A DNA stretch of 64,000 bases from Rosa chinensis. Taxonomy: Eukaryota > Streptophyta > Magnoliopsida > Rosales > Rosaceae. Positions 1-14,077 of the stretch are shown here, piece by piece. A program made the position numbers and the translations under genes. Position 1 is the first letter of the stretch; every line of letters starts with the position of its first letter. Location: NCBI RefSeq assembly GCF_002994745.2, contig NC_037091.1:55475612-55539611 (forward strand). The letters are read 5' to 3'. The notes beneath the pieces are model-generated. The model had not been told where the DNA came from and made no database searches. It saw only the letters and a list, made by a program, of their open reading frames with translations.

Positions 1-838
1 CTTCTTATATGTGTCTATATCGAGTATATGTACATATTATGTGATTGATCAAGCAACGCACCTAATTAATATTTTTTGTTCTTCTATTTTCATTAATTGT
101 TCCGTTGTATATGATAGATCTCCATGATACCTATATCTCAAGTGTTTTTATATAGAAATTGGTTTTCAATATCTTAAAATGTGATAATGTTACACAATGA
201 CCCTAATTTTTCATTCTCGAGTAAAATGCATCAACAATCAAACTAGGGAAAAAAGAAAAGATGGAGTAAAGGAAAATATATGTGATGTTGAAGTACGTAT
301 CAATTACTAATATCTTAAAAGTTTTCATGAATCATTTCCAAGCATATGCAAATATATATGCAATGTTAATGTCTCTTGATCTTTCTTGCATCTGTTCGAT
401 ATTGAATGCCAGATGAACTGTACGTAAGGTGCATTCTCATAATCTCATGTCAGAACGAACCCAGAAGGTCGTGGGAGGGAAAGGCATGCAAAAATCAATC
501 GGTACATGACCCTAATATTGAAGATAATTAATTATGAAGCTTTGGTCATCAAGTAACCGAAGAAATCAAGGGCTGCTGCTAAAACGCTAGTTATATAACA
601 AGCAAAATCAATTGGCAAACTCATTTAAGATTATTTCTTATAAAGTGATGTTATAGTGTAGCATTCATGAAAATAGAGTTCTCGAACGAGCCTTTAATAT
701 ATCGATCTTAAATGCGGCACATACATAGTACGCCCTAACGATCCTAACTCACCATGGCATATATAGATTGATGGGAATTGGCAGGCCATCCTTCAACAAC
801 TAAGTTCGTATACAAAATGCTTGGTTTGGTTCTTAATT
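1..838. other. AT-rich intergenic sequence, no gene seen
   Basis: No reading frame with recognisable protein content and no terminal repeats were seen. The stretch ends at the ATT target duplication (836-838) of the adjacent CACTA element. Confidence 0.5.
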
Positions 839-2679
839 CACTACTAGCAAAATGGGCAACTTACACAGATTTTATTCACACAGATTTTTAAAAGTCAGGG
901 ATATCTGTGTGAGCTGGTATTACATACAGAAAACCGTGTGAAATGTTTATGAATGGGATCACCCGAGTTTATGAAATAACAATAGCTACATAAATCCGTG
1001 TGAAATAACATTATTCACAGATTTCTGTGTGAACGCTAAAAGACTTTATCATTCACTCACATTGTTATCCTTGTGAACAACAATTTACACCGATTTCAGT
1101 ATACATCAAATTAGTTTACTTAGAAATCATTATTTTTTAATGTTAAATGAATTATAGAGAGACAGTCTTCTGTAGCTGAAACTATCTCATACAGATATCT
1201 GTGTGAAGCCCACTTTACACAGATATCTGTGTAAAATATAGAAACGGACATCCGTGTGAACAAAGAACATACATATTGAATTCCGTGTAAACACTTGAAA
1301 TTGATTTCACAATAATACTTGAGGTACCCACACACGGAAATCAGTGAGAGTTTTAAATTAATCTCACATGGATATCAATGAGAGTTTTGCAAAAAGAATC
1401 CCAAGAAAAATCCTTCATCCAGCCGCTGCTCTCCATCCCATCAAATCCTTTATCTAGATTGACCAAAGAAAAATTAATACCAAGAAGACATTTTCTCCTT
1501 CTCAAATCTCTCTCCTCCCTTATTGATCAAAGAAACGGATCTCCCTCTCTCCTCAGCCTCATACTTCAGAAAACCCCTTTCTTATCTCTTCTTCTCCTCT
1601 CTCTCTGCTACCAGGCTGGGTTCTTTCCTTCGTTCTCTTTTCTCTACTGCGATTCCTCGATAAATTTGGCGGATTTAGCTGCAATGGTGAAGAAAGAGTG
1701 GCAGAGGTACTATTTTTCACCATTTTGATTTTGTTTTGGCATATGATTTTATATATATACTTACTTTTCCATTTACATTTTATGGCTTTGCTTGTTTGAC
1801 ATCATTTTCAACATGGAAGGCTCCAATCTACCAAAGGCCCCAACATCCCAGTGACGCAATCTCTCAATTTGTGATCTTCTGGTTTCTGGGTTTTGTGTGG
1901 TGGGCTTTTGTTAATTTTCAGTTTGGGTTGTTTCAATTAGTTTCTCTAAGATTTCTCTCTAATCTTGACTAATATATTTCTCTTTAAATAAATTCTGCAT
2001 GTGAGTTTTGTTGCACAAAGCTGAGGTTAAAGAAGGTTTCTAAGTTGTGGGTTTTGATTACTTTGAAGAAATTAATTTTGGTCGGAGTCTACGTCGCTTA
2101 GAATTACAACGTCCCCAACACCGATAAGCTTGCTAAGACCTTCCTCCTAATCGGCAACCTTGAAGACTTATTGGAAGCCCAAGAAAAGGGAGAGAGACGA
2201 GATCGAGATCTAGATCGGCACTATGCGTCGTCGTTGATTTAGTTTCTACAGCTTCTTTGAAAGAAAAATTGCAATTGCAGATGTATTTGTATTTTTTTTT
2301 ATGAGAAGCATATGTATTTGTATTTGTTAGTTAAGATTCAGAATTATTTTTTTTGAATGCCATCACCCTTTCACACAGAAATCTGTGTGAGTTGAGCAAC
2401 TATTTCACACTGAATGAGATATTAAAATATCAGTTTTATATCACACATATCAAACTTAATTTAATCATGCATGTGGATAGGCAAGTGGGACTCATAAAAA
2501 ATTTCACACGGACTCTCAAAATAATATGAGAAGAGCATTAGCGCCCCCTCCGAAGGCAACCGAAAAAAATTTCGTGCTTGCACTATAGGTACAGCCTTTT
2601 TACCTACTGACATCCGTGTGAAATAGCATTATTTCACACAGATTTAAATCTATAGTTAATTGGTATTTTGCTAGAAGTG
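839..2679. mobile_element. CACTA (En/Spm-type) DNA transposon, non-autonomous
   Basis: The left end reads CACTACTAGCAAAATGGGC and the right end, read on the opposite strand, CACTTCTAGCAAAATACC. The element is flanked by the 3-bp duplication ATT (836-838 and 2680-2682), as expected for CACTA insertion. About 500 bp inside the left end and 300 bp inside the right end are crowded with short direct and inverted copies of ACACAGAT/ATCTGTGTGA, the subterminal repeats on which CACTA transposases bind. At 1,841 bp it is far too short for a transposase and no TNP-like frame is present. The middle (about 1380-2300) is C/T-rich, 5'-UTR-like sequence with an ATG at 1684 followed by a possible splice donor, then an exon-like piece near 2088-2240. 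This could be captured host sequence, but the source was not recognised. Confidence 0.88.
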
Positions 2680-2682
2680 ATT

Positions 2683-3027
2683 ACTTAAATATGATAGAGA
2701 GAAGAAGGCAAAAAAAAAAAAGCAGAAGAAGAAGAAGGTTCATATATAGTGGGTTCATAGTTGTACAATGAAGCAGATTCTATGTCGTTTAGTAAACATC
2801 CTTATGACAAAGCATAATCAGATGTACAAATGAAGCAACCAAATCCACTCCAAGTCTCCAACTGTTTACAAATGGCTATGAATGCCTCACTCCAACTCTT
2901 ACATAATACACAGTTACACACATAAGCTTCACGTAAGTATCCTTCTTTATTTTAAAAACGGAAACTCTATTAAATTTTTTTTTTTAAATGCAGCAAATAT
3001 AATTAAAAATAACAAGAATGTTGTAAC
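2683..3027. other. Short intergenic stretch, nothing recognised
   Basis: It contains A-rich runs and no convincing coding potential, and lies between the CACTA element and the first copia copy. Confidence 0.4.
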
Positions 3028-3263
3028 TGTTTAAGGAAAATTGAATTGGGAGAGAATTGAGTCGTGCTTTCATTGATAATATGGGTCTCTTTATATAAAG
3101 GATTACAAGACATAGAATCAGAGTTGTACAAGGAAAGATAATCGTACAATTAATTGGATATCTATGAATATCTCCAAGAACATCTCTAATTCAAAACCCT
3201 ATTACAACTAGGTCAAGTAACCTATAGTTTGGGCCAGACACATATTTTGGATTTACTTAAACA
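3028..3263 (-). repeat. Left LTR of copia copy A (3' LTR in element orientation)
   Basis: This 236-bp repeat has TG...CA ends and is closely similar to the LTRs at 41627-41865 and 50023-50249, so the copies belong to one family. Confidence 0.85.
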
Positions 3264-4121
3264 CTCCCCCTTGTGTCGCCCAAACGTGGTGCTCCTCTCG
3301 TTGCCTCATTAAAAACCTTGTTGAGTAACAAAAACCCAGTGGGATAAAAATAACATCGGTCGAAGGGGAAAAAGAGCACAACACACGTTTCACGTTTCGA
3401 GACTATACATGAAGACATCTCCCCCTGATGTCTGCATCTCCCCCCTGATGACTACAATCATGGGAGTTCGGATAACTTCCGCAAATGATACTACCAACAT
3501 ATGTTTCTCGAAAGTGGAATTTAGACAATGACTTAATGAGAAAGCCTGCCACACTGTCCTCAGATTGAACCTAGTTCACTTTGATCTTGAGGAGAGTCTG
3601 TTATTGCTGATTATGCTTGGTGTTGTCGCTTTTGGTGTAGCCTTTGCTTCATTTGTTCAAAGTAAGCAGCATTATCCTAAATGCTCGTAAGCTCATCTGT
3701 GGTAGACTTCAAACCACAATTATTTCGAACATGCGTAATTATTGATCTAATCCATATACATTTACGAACCAAATCATGAAGAGCAATAATCTCTGCATTG
3801 TTCGAAGATATAGCGACTATGGTCTATTCTATAGACCTCCAACATATCATGGTCTTTTACCTATGGTGAACACTTAACCAGTTTGGGAATGACCTTTGTG
3901 TGGGTCAGAGAGATACCCAACATCAGCAAAACCTTCCAAAACACATGTCGTTTTGGGATGGGGATAGTGGACGCAGGCCAGTGTTGGCTGCGTTCCTGGT
4001 GTGTGATGGGTCCGAATCCATCGTCTCTCTGTAGGGATAGAATAAGCCTATATCAATCGTACATCTCAAGTACTGAAAGAGATCTTTTACACTAATCCAA
4101 TGGAGTCGCGTTGGTGCAGAG

Positions 4122-4337
4122 CTATTCCTTAGCTAACAAGTTCACTGCAAATGAGATGTCCAGTTTTGTGCATTGAGCTAAGTACAATAATGCGCCTGTT
4201 GTACTTAAGTAAGGCACTTCTGGCTCTAGCACATCTTCACCATCATCCTTTGGACAAAGAATATCCTTTTCAGGATCAAGACTACGGACGATCATGGGGG
4301 TGCTTGAAGGCCTGACGTTGTCAAAATGCTTAAGCAT
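4122..4337 (-). pseudogene. Copia reverse transcriptase/RNase H remnant (copy A)
   Basis: The translation contains GALLYLAQCTKLDISFAVNL, the conserved block between reverse transcriptase and RNase H in Ty1-copia polyproteins. Stops interrupt both sides. The same block is present in copy C (42521-42931). Confidence 0.75.
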
Positions 4338-5621
4338 CTATCGACACAATGCTCAAATTCCAAACTGAGACATAATCGTGTTCTCCCAAAATTCTTCATC
4401 TCAAACTCGGATTTCAAGTGTTCAGCGGTTAACTCTTTAAAGGCTTCCAATGAAGATCATGTCTAATATGAACCGCGATAGAATCCAAAACCTATTATGG
4501 AAATGCGTGGGCATATCTCTTCCCAATCAAGCAGTCACTTTAGTGAGCGTTTCAACCTCTTTGTAAAATGCGCTCTGTGGTCTAGAGCCACTTGACTTGA
4601 GTAAATGAAGTTCACCATGAACCTTCATGTATATTCTGTATCTAGATCCCCATAGAGATACGTAGTGACCACATTTGTAAGCTGCATGTTCAGTTATTTG
4701 GAAACTACCAAACTGACAGGATAGTGGAGTGCAATAACAACCATTACGAGAGAATATGTCTCATCGTAGTCCATTCCAGAGCGTTTTGTGAGAAGCCTTG
4801 CGCCATAAGGCCAGAATGTCATATCTTTTTCTCATCAAGCTTTCTAACGAAGACCCATTAGTCAATAAGTTTTATGTTAGGAGGTGTTGTCATCACTTGC
4901 TCAAAAAACCTTCATCTTCGTTAGAGAATCCATCTTAATTAACCTGGATCGCATCTTTCCATTTAGGCCAAATTTCTCTACGTTAGCATTCATTCATCAA
5001 CGGAGCGTGGTTCGATATCATCGGACTCAACAAACTCATGCACAACGAAATGCGCGATTACATCATCAATCATGATGGAGTTTCTATCCCACGTCTCATG
5101 TACACTAGTGTAATTTTCATAGAGCTCTATGTTCTCAGGAATAGGTTCTGACGTTGAGGCGTCCCCCAACGATAACCATAATATGGAAGATTCTCATGAG
5201 ATGAATTTTGAGTCTTGATGATCAAAGGATTGGAATGTGCCAAAGTATCATTCGAACCCACGGGCCTCCCACTCATCCTAGCTAGGGCCATGACCTATAA
5301 CGCCAGAGTGTCACTCTCTTGCCTACCTCAGTGTAGGGTGGCGTTACGTCCTCTCGTAGGGACGTCTATCCTTGCAGGCATGTTTGCAGCATAATTGTGT
5401 AATCTCGTCACTTTAATGGGGATCGAGATGAGACATAGTGAGGACATACCACGACGATTCCTGTCGTGGTTGGTAGGGTTTGAAAGCTACTATTTTAGGG
5501 TTTCAGGGTTAGGGCTTCATGCTAATAATGTGTTTAAGGAAAACTGAATTGAGAGAGAATTGAGTCGTGTTTTCATTGATAATAGGGGCCTCTTTATATA
5601 GAGAATTGAGTCGTGTTTTCA

Positions 5622-6060
5622 TTTTTTTTTTTTTGAAGAATATCATGTCGATATATATTAATACTCATGTCAATATTAATACTCATGCCAGAAAAGACCA
5701 TTACATATCCTCCCTCTACCATCTCTGGGTAGATAAAGAGTTTATGGCGAACCACAGTGATACAAAGATTAGATCCGATCATTTGATGGTACCCATGCTC
5801 ACTTAATTAAGCAAGCCTATAGACTATGAAATAACATAGTAAATAAGCAAGCCTAAAGATAAAAACTTATAAAACAAAGGAAATAGAGTTCCCTAAACAA
5901 AGGGAATTATTGTAAAAGACTAACTAAAAACATAAAAAGGACTAGGGTAGAAAACCCTAGCCCACATCACCCAGCCCAAAAAGGCAGTCCCGAGAAGAGA
6001 GGCCTGAACTCAGGCCCACATTGTTTGACACCAAATGAACTAATGGTGGGAGAGGTGGAG
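5622..6060 (-). mobile_element. Possible 3' tail of a non-LTR retrotransposon
   Basis: A run of about 12 T at 5622-5633 is what a poly(A) tail looks like when a LINE or SINE lies on the minus strand. It abuts the broken copia LTR directly, and the adjoining sequence is unlike that LTR. Just before it, about 22 bp of LTR sequence (near 5556-5578) is repeated at 5600-5622, perhaps a target duplication or a local copying error. No reverse transcriptase motif was seen, so the assignment is weak. Confidence 0.3.
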
Positions 6061-6197
6061 AGGAGGAGCATGTAGTGATGGTGCCTATCCAATTTTTTAA
6101 TACATTCACACTTGTTCTCTCAGACGAAAAAACTCTCTCTCTCTCTCTCGGCAGCCATCGACAGAACTCCAGTCCATGGAAACATCCTCTTCCTCTT

Positions 6198-6234
<37 letters not shown>

Positions 6235-6676
6235 TTAGCAAATCAGCTGCTTATTGCAAGATTTCAAGAATATCGGCCATGACCTATTATTACGAGTGGT
6301 CTCTATATGTGTTTGGCTTCATCTCACTTAGATGGCGAGACTGAAACCTCAGATCTAGACGAAAGGTAAAACAAATTGGTTTTCTTTGTTAGTTTTAGGG
6401 AATTGATTCTTTTCCTTATGTTTGCTTGCTTCTTGACTTTGTTTTTAGGCTCTTGCATGTCGGCATATCTAAATTTTGAAGGTTGAATGAACTGTGCCTT
6501 TTGTCTTTTTGGTGTCAGAGTTAACTTATTTCTGAGAAAGTTGACAATATTGAATTCACATTCAAGTGACTTTCTTTTATTTTATTTTTTATTTCATACT
6601 AGATTTATCCATTTGTCTTTGATATGCACTTCATACTTAGATTTTAATTCTAAGATCTACTTTTTTTGTTTTGCAG

Positions 6677-7171
6677 CTGGTTCCAGCTCTTGGAAACTCT
6701 CCCCCTTCCAAATGTAAGAATGACTACATCTACTCTATTGGAAGTTGAATGTTCTCATGTTAGCCATACTTATAATATTGTGATGGAGATTAAATGGATT
6801 TGTCCAACCGCTCCTATTAAACCAATTTCAGGTTTTGGTGGTTTTCCTTCCATTAATTGCTTGTAAGATTCCTATTTCCTTATACTCACATTAATATATT
6901 TAGCCTTATGTATTCATCTTGGAATGACATCTTGTGTGGTATTTGTCTTTCACCTATACCGATTGTATTTGTCTCATCATGAGTCGTATTTGTCTTTTAC
7001 CTATATCGGTATACCAGTTTAGTTGTTTTTCCAAGTTCACAGTACTCTGCCAATATGCACAACGTTATATCTTGTATTCTTTGCTATGGTTCCTTATAAG
7101 TTTGGTGAGAAATATTCACGAGCTGTGACTGCAACTGGCTTTCAGGACGTGACGTTCAAATCCTATAATGG
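6677..7171 (+). pseudogene. Acyl-protein thioesterase (carboxylesterase/lysophospholipase family) exon fragments
   Basis: Three exon-like pieces with plausible splice signals match the plant acyl-protein thioesterase family (Arabidopsis At5g20060-like, recalled from memory). They are 6677-6713 (WFQLLETLPLPN), 6789-6862 (IKWICPTAPIKPISGFGG) and 7089-7171 (VPYKFGEKYSRAVTATGF then KSYNG). The family hydrolyses thioester-linked acyl groups through a Ser-Asp-His triad. Here the exon with the GxSxG nucleophile, the N-terminal HGLGD loop and the C-terminal GHY histidine are all absent, so no enzyme can be made. The retained intron boundaries show capture or duplication of genomic DNA and not of an mRNA. 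The fragment lies upstream of a CACTA-like terminus (7926), so it may be transposon-captured. Confidence 0.75.
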
Positions 7172-7574
7172 GTATGTGGTTCCTTATTTTGTGTTTAGGT
7201 TCTTGCAGGCATAAATCTTGCTTTTGTATTTCTGCGCTTATCTATTTCTTTTATAGAAGTTATGATTCATGTTCTTTTCATAAGCCAAAGAGTTGGAGAA
7301 CATTTAGTATTCCTTTAAATCAGTTGGGATGACTTTGCATATGAATGCTAGAAATGTAAAAGCATGCTTTGATACAAATTTCACTTTTGTCTGGAGTAGT
7401 GATCCATGATCCATGAAGATGTAGTGATCCTATGAAAGGAGAAGAAAGGAGAAGATCAAGGCTAAAATTATGAACAGCCAACTATTAGATAGTTTTTATA
7501 TGGATCGGCTCGATGTTATTTGTATCATGTATTCATGTGGTTTGAGGATTGTTGAGTAGTCCACACCTTATAGT

Positions 7575-7926
7575 ATTGTAGATTTGAAGAAGGTGAAATT
7601 TTAATTTTAATTTAATTTTATTTATTTATTTTGAAATATATGGAGTCACCAATAAAAATGGGTGGATAACATGAAGTAGAATAGTAAAATCTTAAGGGAG
7701 TCACCAATTCTTATGTTGGTGAGTTGTGGGACCCATTTCATTACTCACTATTATTTTCATCGGTGAGATTCTTGGGTATTTGTCACGCCAGCTAAAGAAA
7801 CCATTCAATTAATAGTGACAAAACCGTGTCTATTGTTGTTCCACACCAATCATTGGTGTCTATAGAATCAACACACACCATTAAGACCATTCTCAATGGT
7901 GTTCTTAGGCCACTTTTGTGGTAGTG
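7575..7926. mobile_element. CACTA-like right terminus with subterminal repeats
   Basis: Read on the minus strand from 7926, the end is CACTACCACAAAAGTGGCC, a typical CACTA terminus. The preceding 300 bp carry repeated CACCAAT/ATTGGTG words in both orientations, resembling subterminal repeats. I did not find the partner left end, which may have been lost near the LINE-like junction at about 5.6-6.0 kb. The family is therefore probable and the element incomplete. Confidence 0.5.
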
Positions 7927-7929
7927 TAG

Positions 7930-8560
7930 TCATGCAATTGTCACAACCAAACTACCAGCCATATCAAAAGGAATCTCGATGTAGCTTTCCAGAAAATGCA
8001 TGGTACCTACACCGGCATGAACCAAAAGACTGGTAGGTGCATATATGCTTCTCTTTGCTGTGGCTGTGGTCCTCTCCCCGACTCCACTTTTTGATCTAGA
8101 ATATTTTTTCCATCACAGTGCGTCATCACCGGCCATGAACATAAGTGCTAGCTCGTTCATTTCCTCCTTTTTTTTTACCTCAACGTAACAATCATGTGTA
8201 TATATGTGCGCATATATGAAGGCCTAGCCTCAACAACCGACCTATTTAAGGTGCAAAAATTTCTTTTTGCAATTTTTTGCTTCATCTTCTACTGAATTAA
8301 ATATATTCAGAAATTTTGAGAATGAGTATTGATCTCATCTCCCAGATATGCTTAGGTCTATGCACTTTCATGGACTGAGTTTTACCAAATCTCTTTGTTC
8401 ATAATACTGAAAAAACTAGTTCAAGAGTTTAGTTCATTAAGTTCTTTCAGAACTAGCCTGCATACTGCATTGGTTCACTGGACCAAGTATAGCATGAATG
8501 TTTGAAGACCCAGCCTGTACTGGTTCATTTGATTTTGATTCACTAAGTGTAAACCACAGA
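7930..8560. other. Intergenic, nothing recognised
   Basis: No reading frame of recognisable family or terminal repeat was seen. Confidence 0.4.
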
Positions 8561-8564
8561 CTGT

Positions 8565-8864
8565 TCAAATTACTGTTAAGCATGGCTTGAATTTAAGCAA
8601 ACCAAGAAAGTTAAGAAGGACGAGGGAGTGGACAAGGATGGGGAGACAACATGGTAGATTATTGGCGTCAGCAATAAGGACGGGTAATGAGTTGAGGAGG
8701 TAGAGATACGATGGCATGGTGTTGATTCTGACGTATTCATCGGTTGTGTTATAGTTATTGTTGCAGACAAGCTGCTTAATGTTCACATAACTTCGCAGCA
8801 GTGTCAACACCAAAACCAGTAATAATAACATCTTCATCTTCATCTTCATCTTCATTTCACACAC
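8565..8864 (-). CDS. Small hypothetical secreted protein, possibly a DUF26 fragment
   Basis: This 99-codon frame starts with a lysine/methionine-rich stretch encoded by a CTTCAT microsatellite. A strongly hydrophobic leucine run that could be a signal peptide follows, then CNNNYNTTDEYVRIN. The latter loosely resembles the start of a cysteine-rich (DUF26/Gnk2) domain, but the CxxxxxxxxCxxC pattern is missing and the remainder looks out of frame. I think it is either a decayed fragment of a cysteine-rich repeat secretory protein or a chance frame. Confidence 0.25.
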   Translation of the reverse strand: MCEMKMKMKMKMLLLLVLVLTLLRSYVNIKQLVCNNNYNTTDEYVRINTMPSYLYLLNSLPVLIADANNLPCCLPILVHSLVLLNFLGLLKFKPCLTVI

Positions 8865-8869
8865 CAGCT

Positions 8870-9591
8870 ACCCAATTTCGTTTTTGTGTAAGTTGTAAAA
8901 GACCAATTAATTAAATGCAATCATCTCTAGAGGACCAATTGATTTATCATCATATCTTCTTCTCTGGTTAAATTTTCAGTTGGTCCATCAAGTTTTAATC
9001 AAACATTTTCATTTCGAACACCACAGTACAAAACCAGTTTCTTCTTTTTCTGTTTTTTTTTTTTTTTTTTTTTTTTTTCAATAGGAAGAAAGGGAACCAG
9101 TTTCTTCTTAGTGGCCATGATAGAGTGTTAGAGGTAATAAGGGCCATGCCATCTGGTCTTGACGGCAGTAGTTTCAAGTTGGTCGCCGAAGGTAGAAAGG
9201 GCTGGTGCAAATTGAAAAAAAAAGGAGGTGTAGAGAGACACCAATAACGGGGATAAAATTGGAAAATTTTGAGAAAAAATTCAGTGGAGGTGTAAGTAAC
9301 AATTTAGAGATATGAATAGAAGCTCTCGAGGATTAAACTTGATGTATCTATATAAAATGGACATTGTCATTAATGACACGTTTACTTACTTGAAATGGAA
9401 AATAATCATGAATCGGGACAACTGGAATGGGAGAAGAAAGAAATCGGTATTGATTCCGGAGGATTTGATTCCTAAACCCATCTCCCCCATTCGTGATCAA
9501 ATTCCTGAGTATTTAGGAATTGATTCCTGATAAGGAGGTGGGACTATACCAATTTCGATTCCTTCATGTGTTAGTATACACACGAATATTC
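8870..9591. other. Intergenic with a long poly(T) run
   Basis: It contains about 26 consecutive T around 9053-9078. No gene is recognisable. Confidence 0.4.
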
Positions 9592-9983
9592 TGAGTGCTA
9601 GATTTGTGAATGCCATATAAATTCTAGATATCTTGGATATTGATTGAGAACATGGCCTCAAAGCCAAACCATCATGAATGCTCATATTCTAGTTGTACTA
9701 ACGACAATTTTCTATTTAACTTGGAATTATGATCTTTGGATTGAGTGCTAGATTTGTGAATACCATATAAATTCTAGATATCTTGGATATTGATTGAGAA
9801 CATGGCCTCACACCGACGGTGCAAACGATCCAATACTTATAAGATGATCTCAACTCTTGATATTTATAATTAATATTTTTATTAATAACTTAAGAGTGTA
9901 TTTAATATAATCTAACTATCCATTTATGTCGGTGCAAGTGCACGTTAGTGCACTGAATCCTCCCCCTTGAGAACATGGCCTCA
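9592..9983. repeat. Local tandem duplication, second copy split by an insertion
   Basis: A block containing GAGTGCTAGATTTGTGAAT and ATTCTAGATATCTTGGATAT followed by GAGAACATGGCCTCA occurs at about 9592-9665 and again at about 9743-9810. The second copy resumes at 9969 after an insertion, and the text beyond (AAGCCAAACCATCATGAATG) matches the first copy. Confidence 0.75.
9811..9968. mobile_element. 158-bp insertion with 15-bp target duplication
   Basis: GAGAACATGGCCTCA stands on both sides (9796-9810 and 9969-9983) but only once in the undisturbed first copy, so the intervening 158 bp is an insertion. It begins CACCGACGGTGCAAACG and contains GTCGGTGCAAGTGCACG near the other end, giving partly inverted ends. 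It has no poly(A). A 15-bp duplication suits target-primed retrotransposition better than common DNA transposons, so the class is undecided. Confidence 0.6.
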
Positions 9984-11076
9984 AAGCCAAACCATCATGA
10001 ATGCTCATATCTGTCACCAGCTTGCCATAAACTCAAGATGTCAAAAGTTTGGTTTCGGCTATGCATCTGCTTGATTGGAGAATTGAGGATGAAAGATTTG
10101 TTTTACAGCAAGATTAAATAGGTTTAAGGGTAGACAAACTCAAAGTGGTAGCCAGACTGAAGAATTAGACTCGTTTCAGCTCAAAATGCAGAAGAAAGTA
10201 TGCATCCTCCTTAAGTAGCAACCAATGTGAAGAATGAAATTTTAAGACTTCGAGCATTGCCTGCCATGCCAGTATCAAAGAGTGTTGGTAAGGAATCAGT
10301 TCAATTCATGTCACCCTAATTAGTCAAAGTGATGTTGGAGACATAAGGAAACTTCTTATGCGTCTATCTATTGTCACGTGTAATGAAGTATTTATACAAA
10401 TGTGTAACACATACAAGTGCAATGATTTAGGCACGCTTCAAGGCGTAAAAAGCGTGAAATTTTTTTGAAATTGTGTCTTTTTCGCTAGTGAGGCTCAAAG
10501 ATGTTTTTCAAGGTGTGTAAGGTAAACTTAAAAGATATCCTGAAAGCCCAAAGTCCCAAACGACGTCATTTTGGCCCATTTGTTTAAAAACCACAAAGGT
10601 TGTTTTAGTTGTTACACTACGTCCCTTAAATGACTTTAATTTTAGCTCGTACAGCGAACCGGGTCGGATTTTTTCTTTAATTGGAAAAAGAAACCGGTTC
10701 AGATTTCAGTTGAGCTGACTACCTACTTATCCTTCAACATCAATACCAAAATCCCACAAAACCCCTCACAGTATCCTCAATTTCACCACTCTGCCCCTCC
10801 TTCTCATCCTCCTCAACCCTCAATAATGGCTGCATGGTAATTAAACCCAACTCCAGCCCCACTCACTGACCGAACCGAACCTCCACATCCCACCTGGTTC
10901 TTTTCAACAGCTCAGAGTTTAGTCGCTTCGTTTCCATCGCCACTCCAAATTAGTCTCCGGAGTTCTCAAAGCCGCGCAACACAGATATCAAAGTAAATTC
11001 GTCTTCCCCTTTTTTATAAAACCCCAAACGCATTTTCTTGGCTTCACTTCTCCATTCGCATTACTCCAATTCTCTA
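9984..11076. other. Upstream region of the FabG gene
   Basis: No repeat or gene was recognised up to about 10,700. A TATA-like TTTTTATAAAA lies near 11010, only about 65 bp before the chosen start codon, and pyrimidine-rich sequence surrounds it. The transcription start cannot be fixed from sequence alone. Confidence 0.4.

Positions 11077-14077
<3,001 letters not shown>

Larger units (their letters stand above)
3028..5621 (-). mobile_element. Ty1-copia retrotransposon, internally deleted and truncated (copy A)
   Basis: The left LTR (3028-3263) begins TGTTTAAGG and ends TTAAACA. Just inside it lies ACTCCCCCTTGTG, which on the minus strand is the purine-rich tract beside a 3' LTR, so the element reads right to left. 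A second LTR starts at 5531 but breaks off after about 70 bp. The interior matches the 3' half of the longer sister element at 41627-50249, then jumps near 5470 straight to sequence adjoining the 5' LTR, so gag, protease and integrase are missing. Stops and frameshifts abound. The left flank is GTAAC; no right target duplication remains. Confidence 0.85.

Noticed and set aside
5622..7926. A complete CACTA element ending at 7926
   Set aside because: No matching CACTACCACAAAAG left end was found in the window, so only a terminus is reported.
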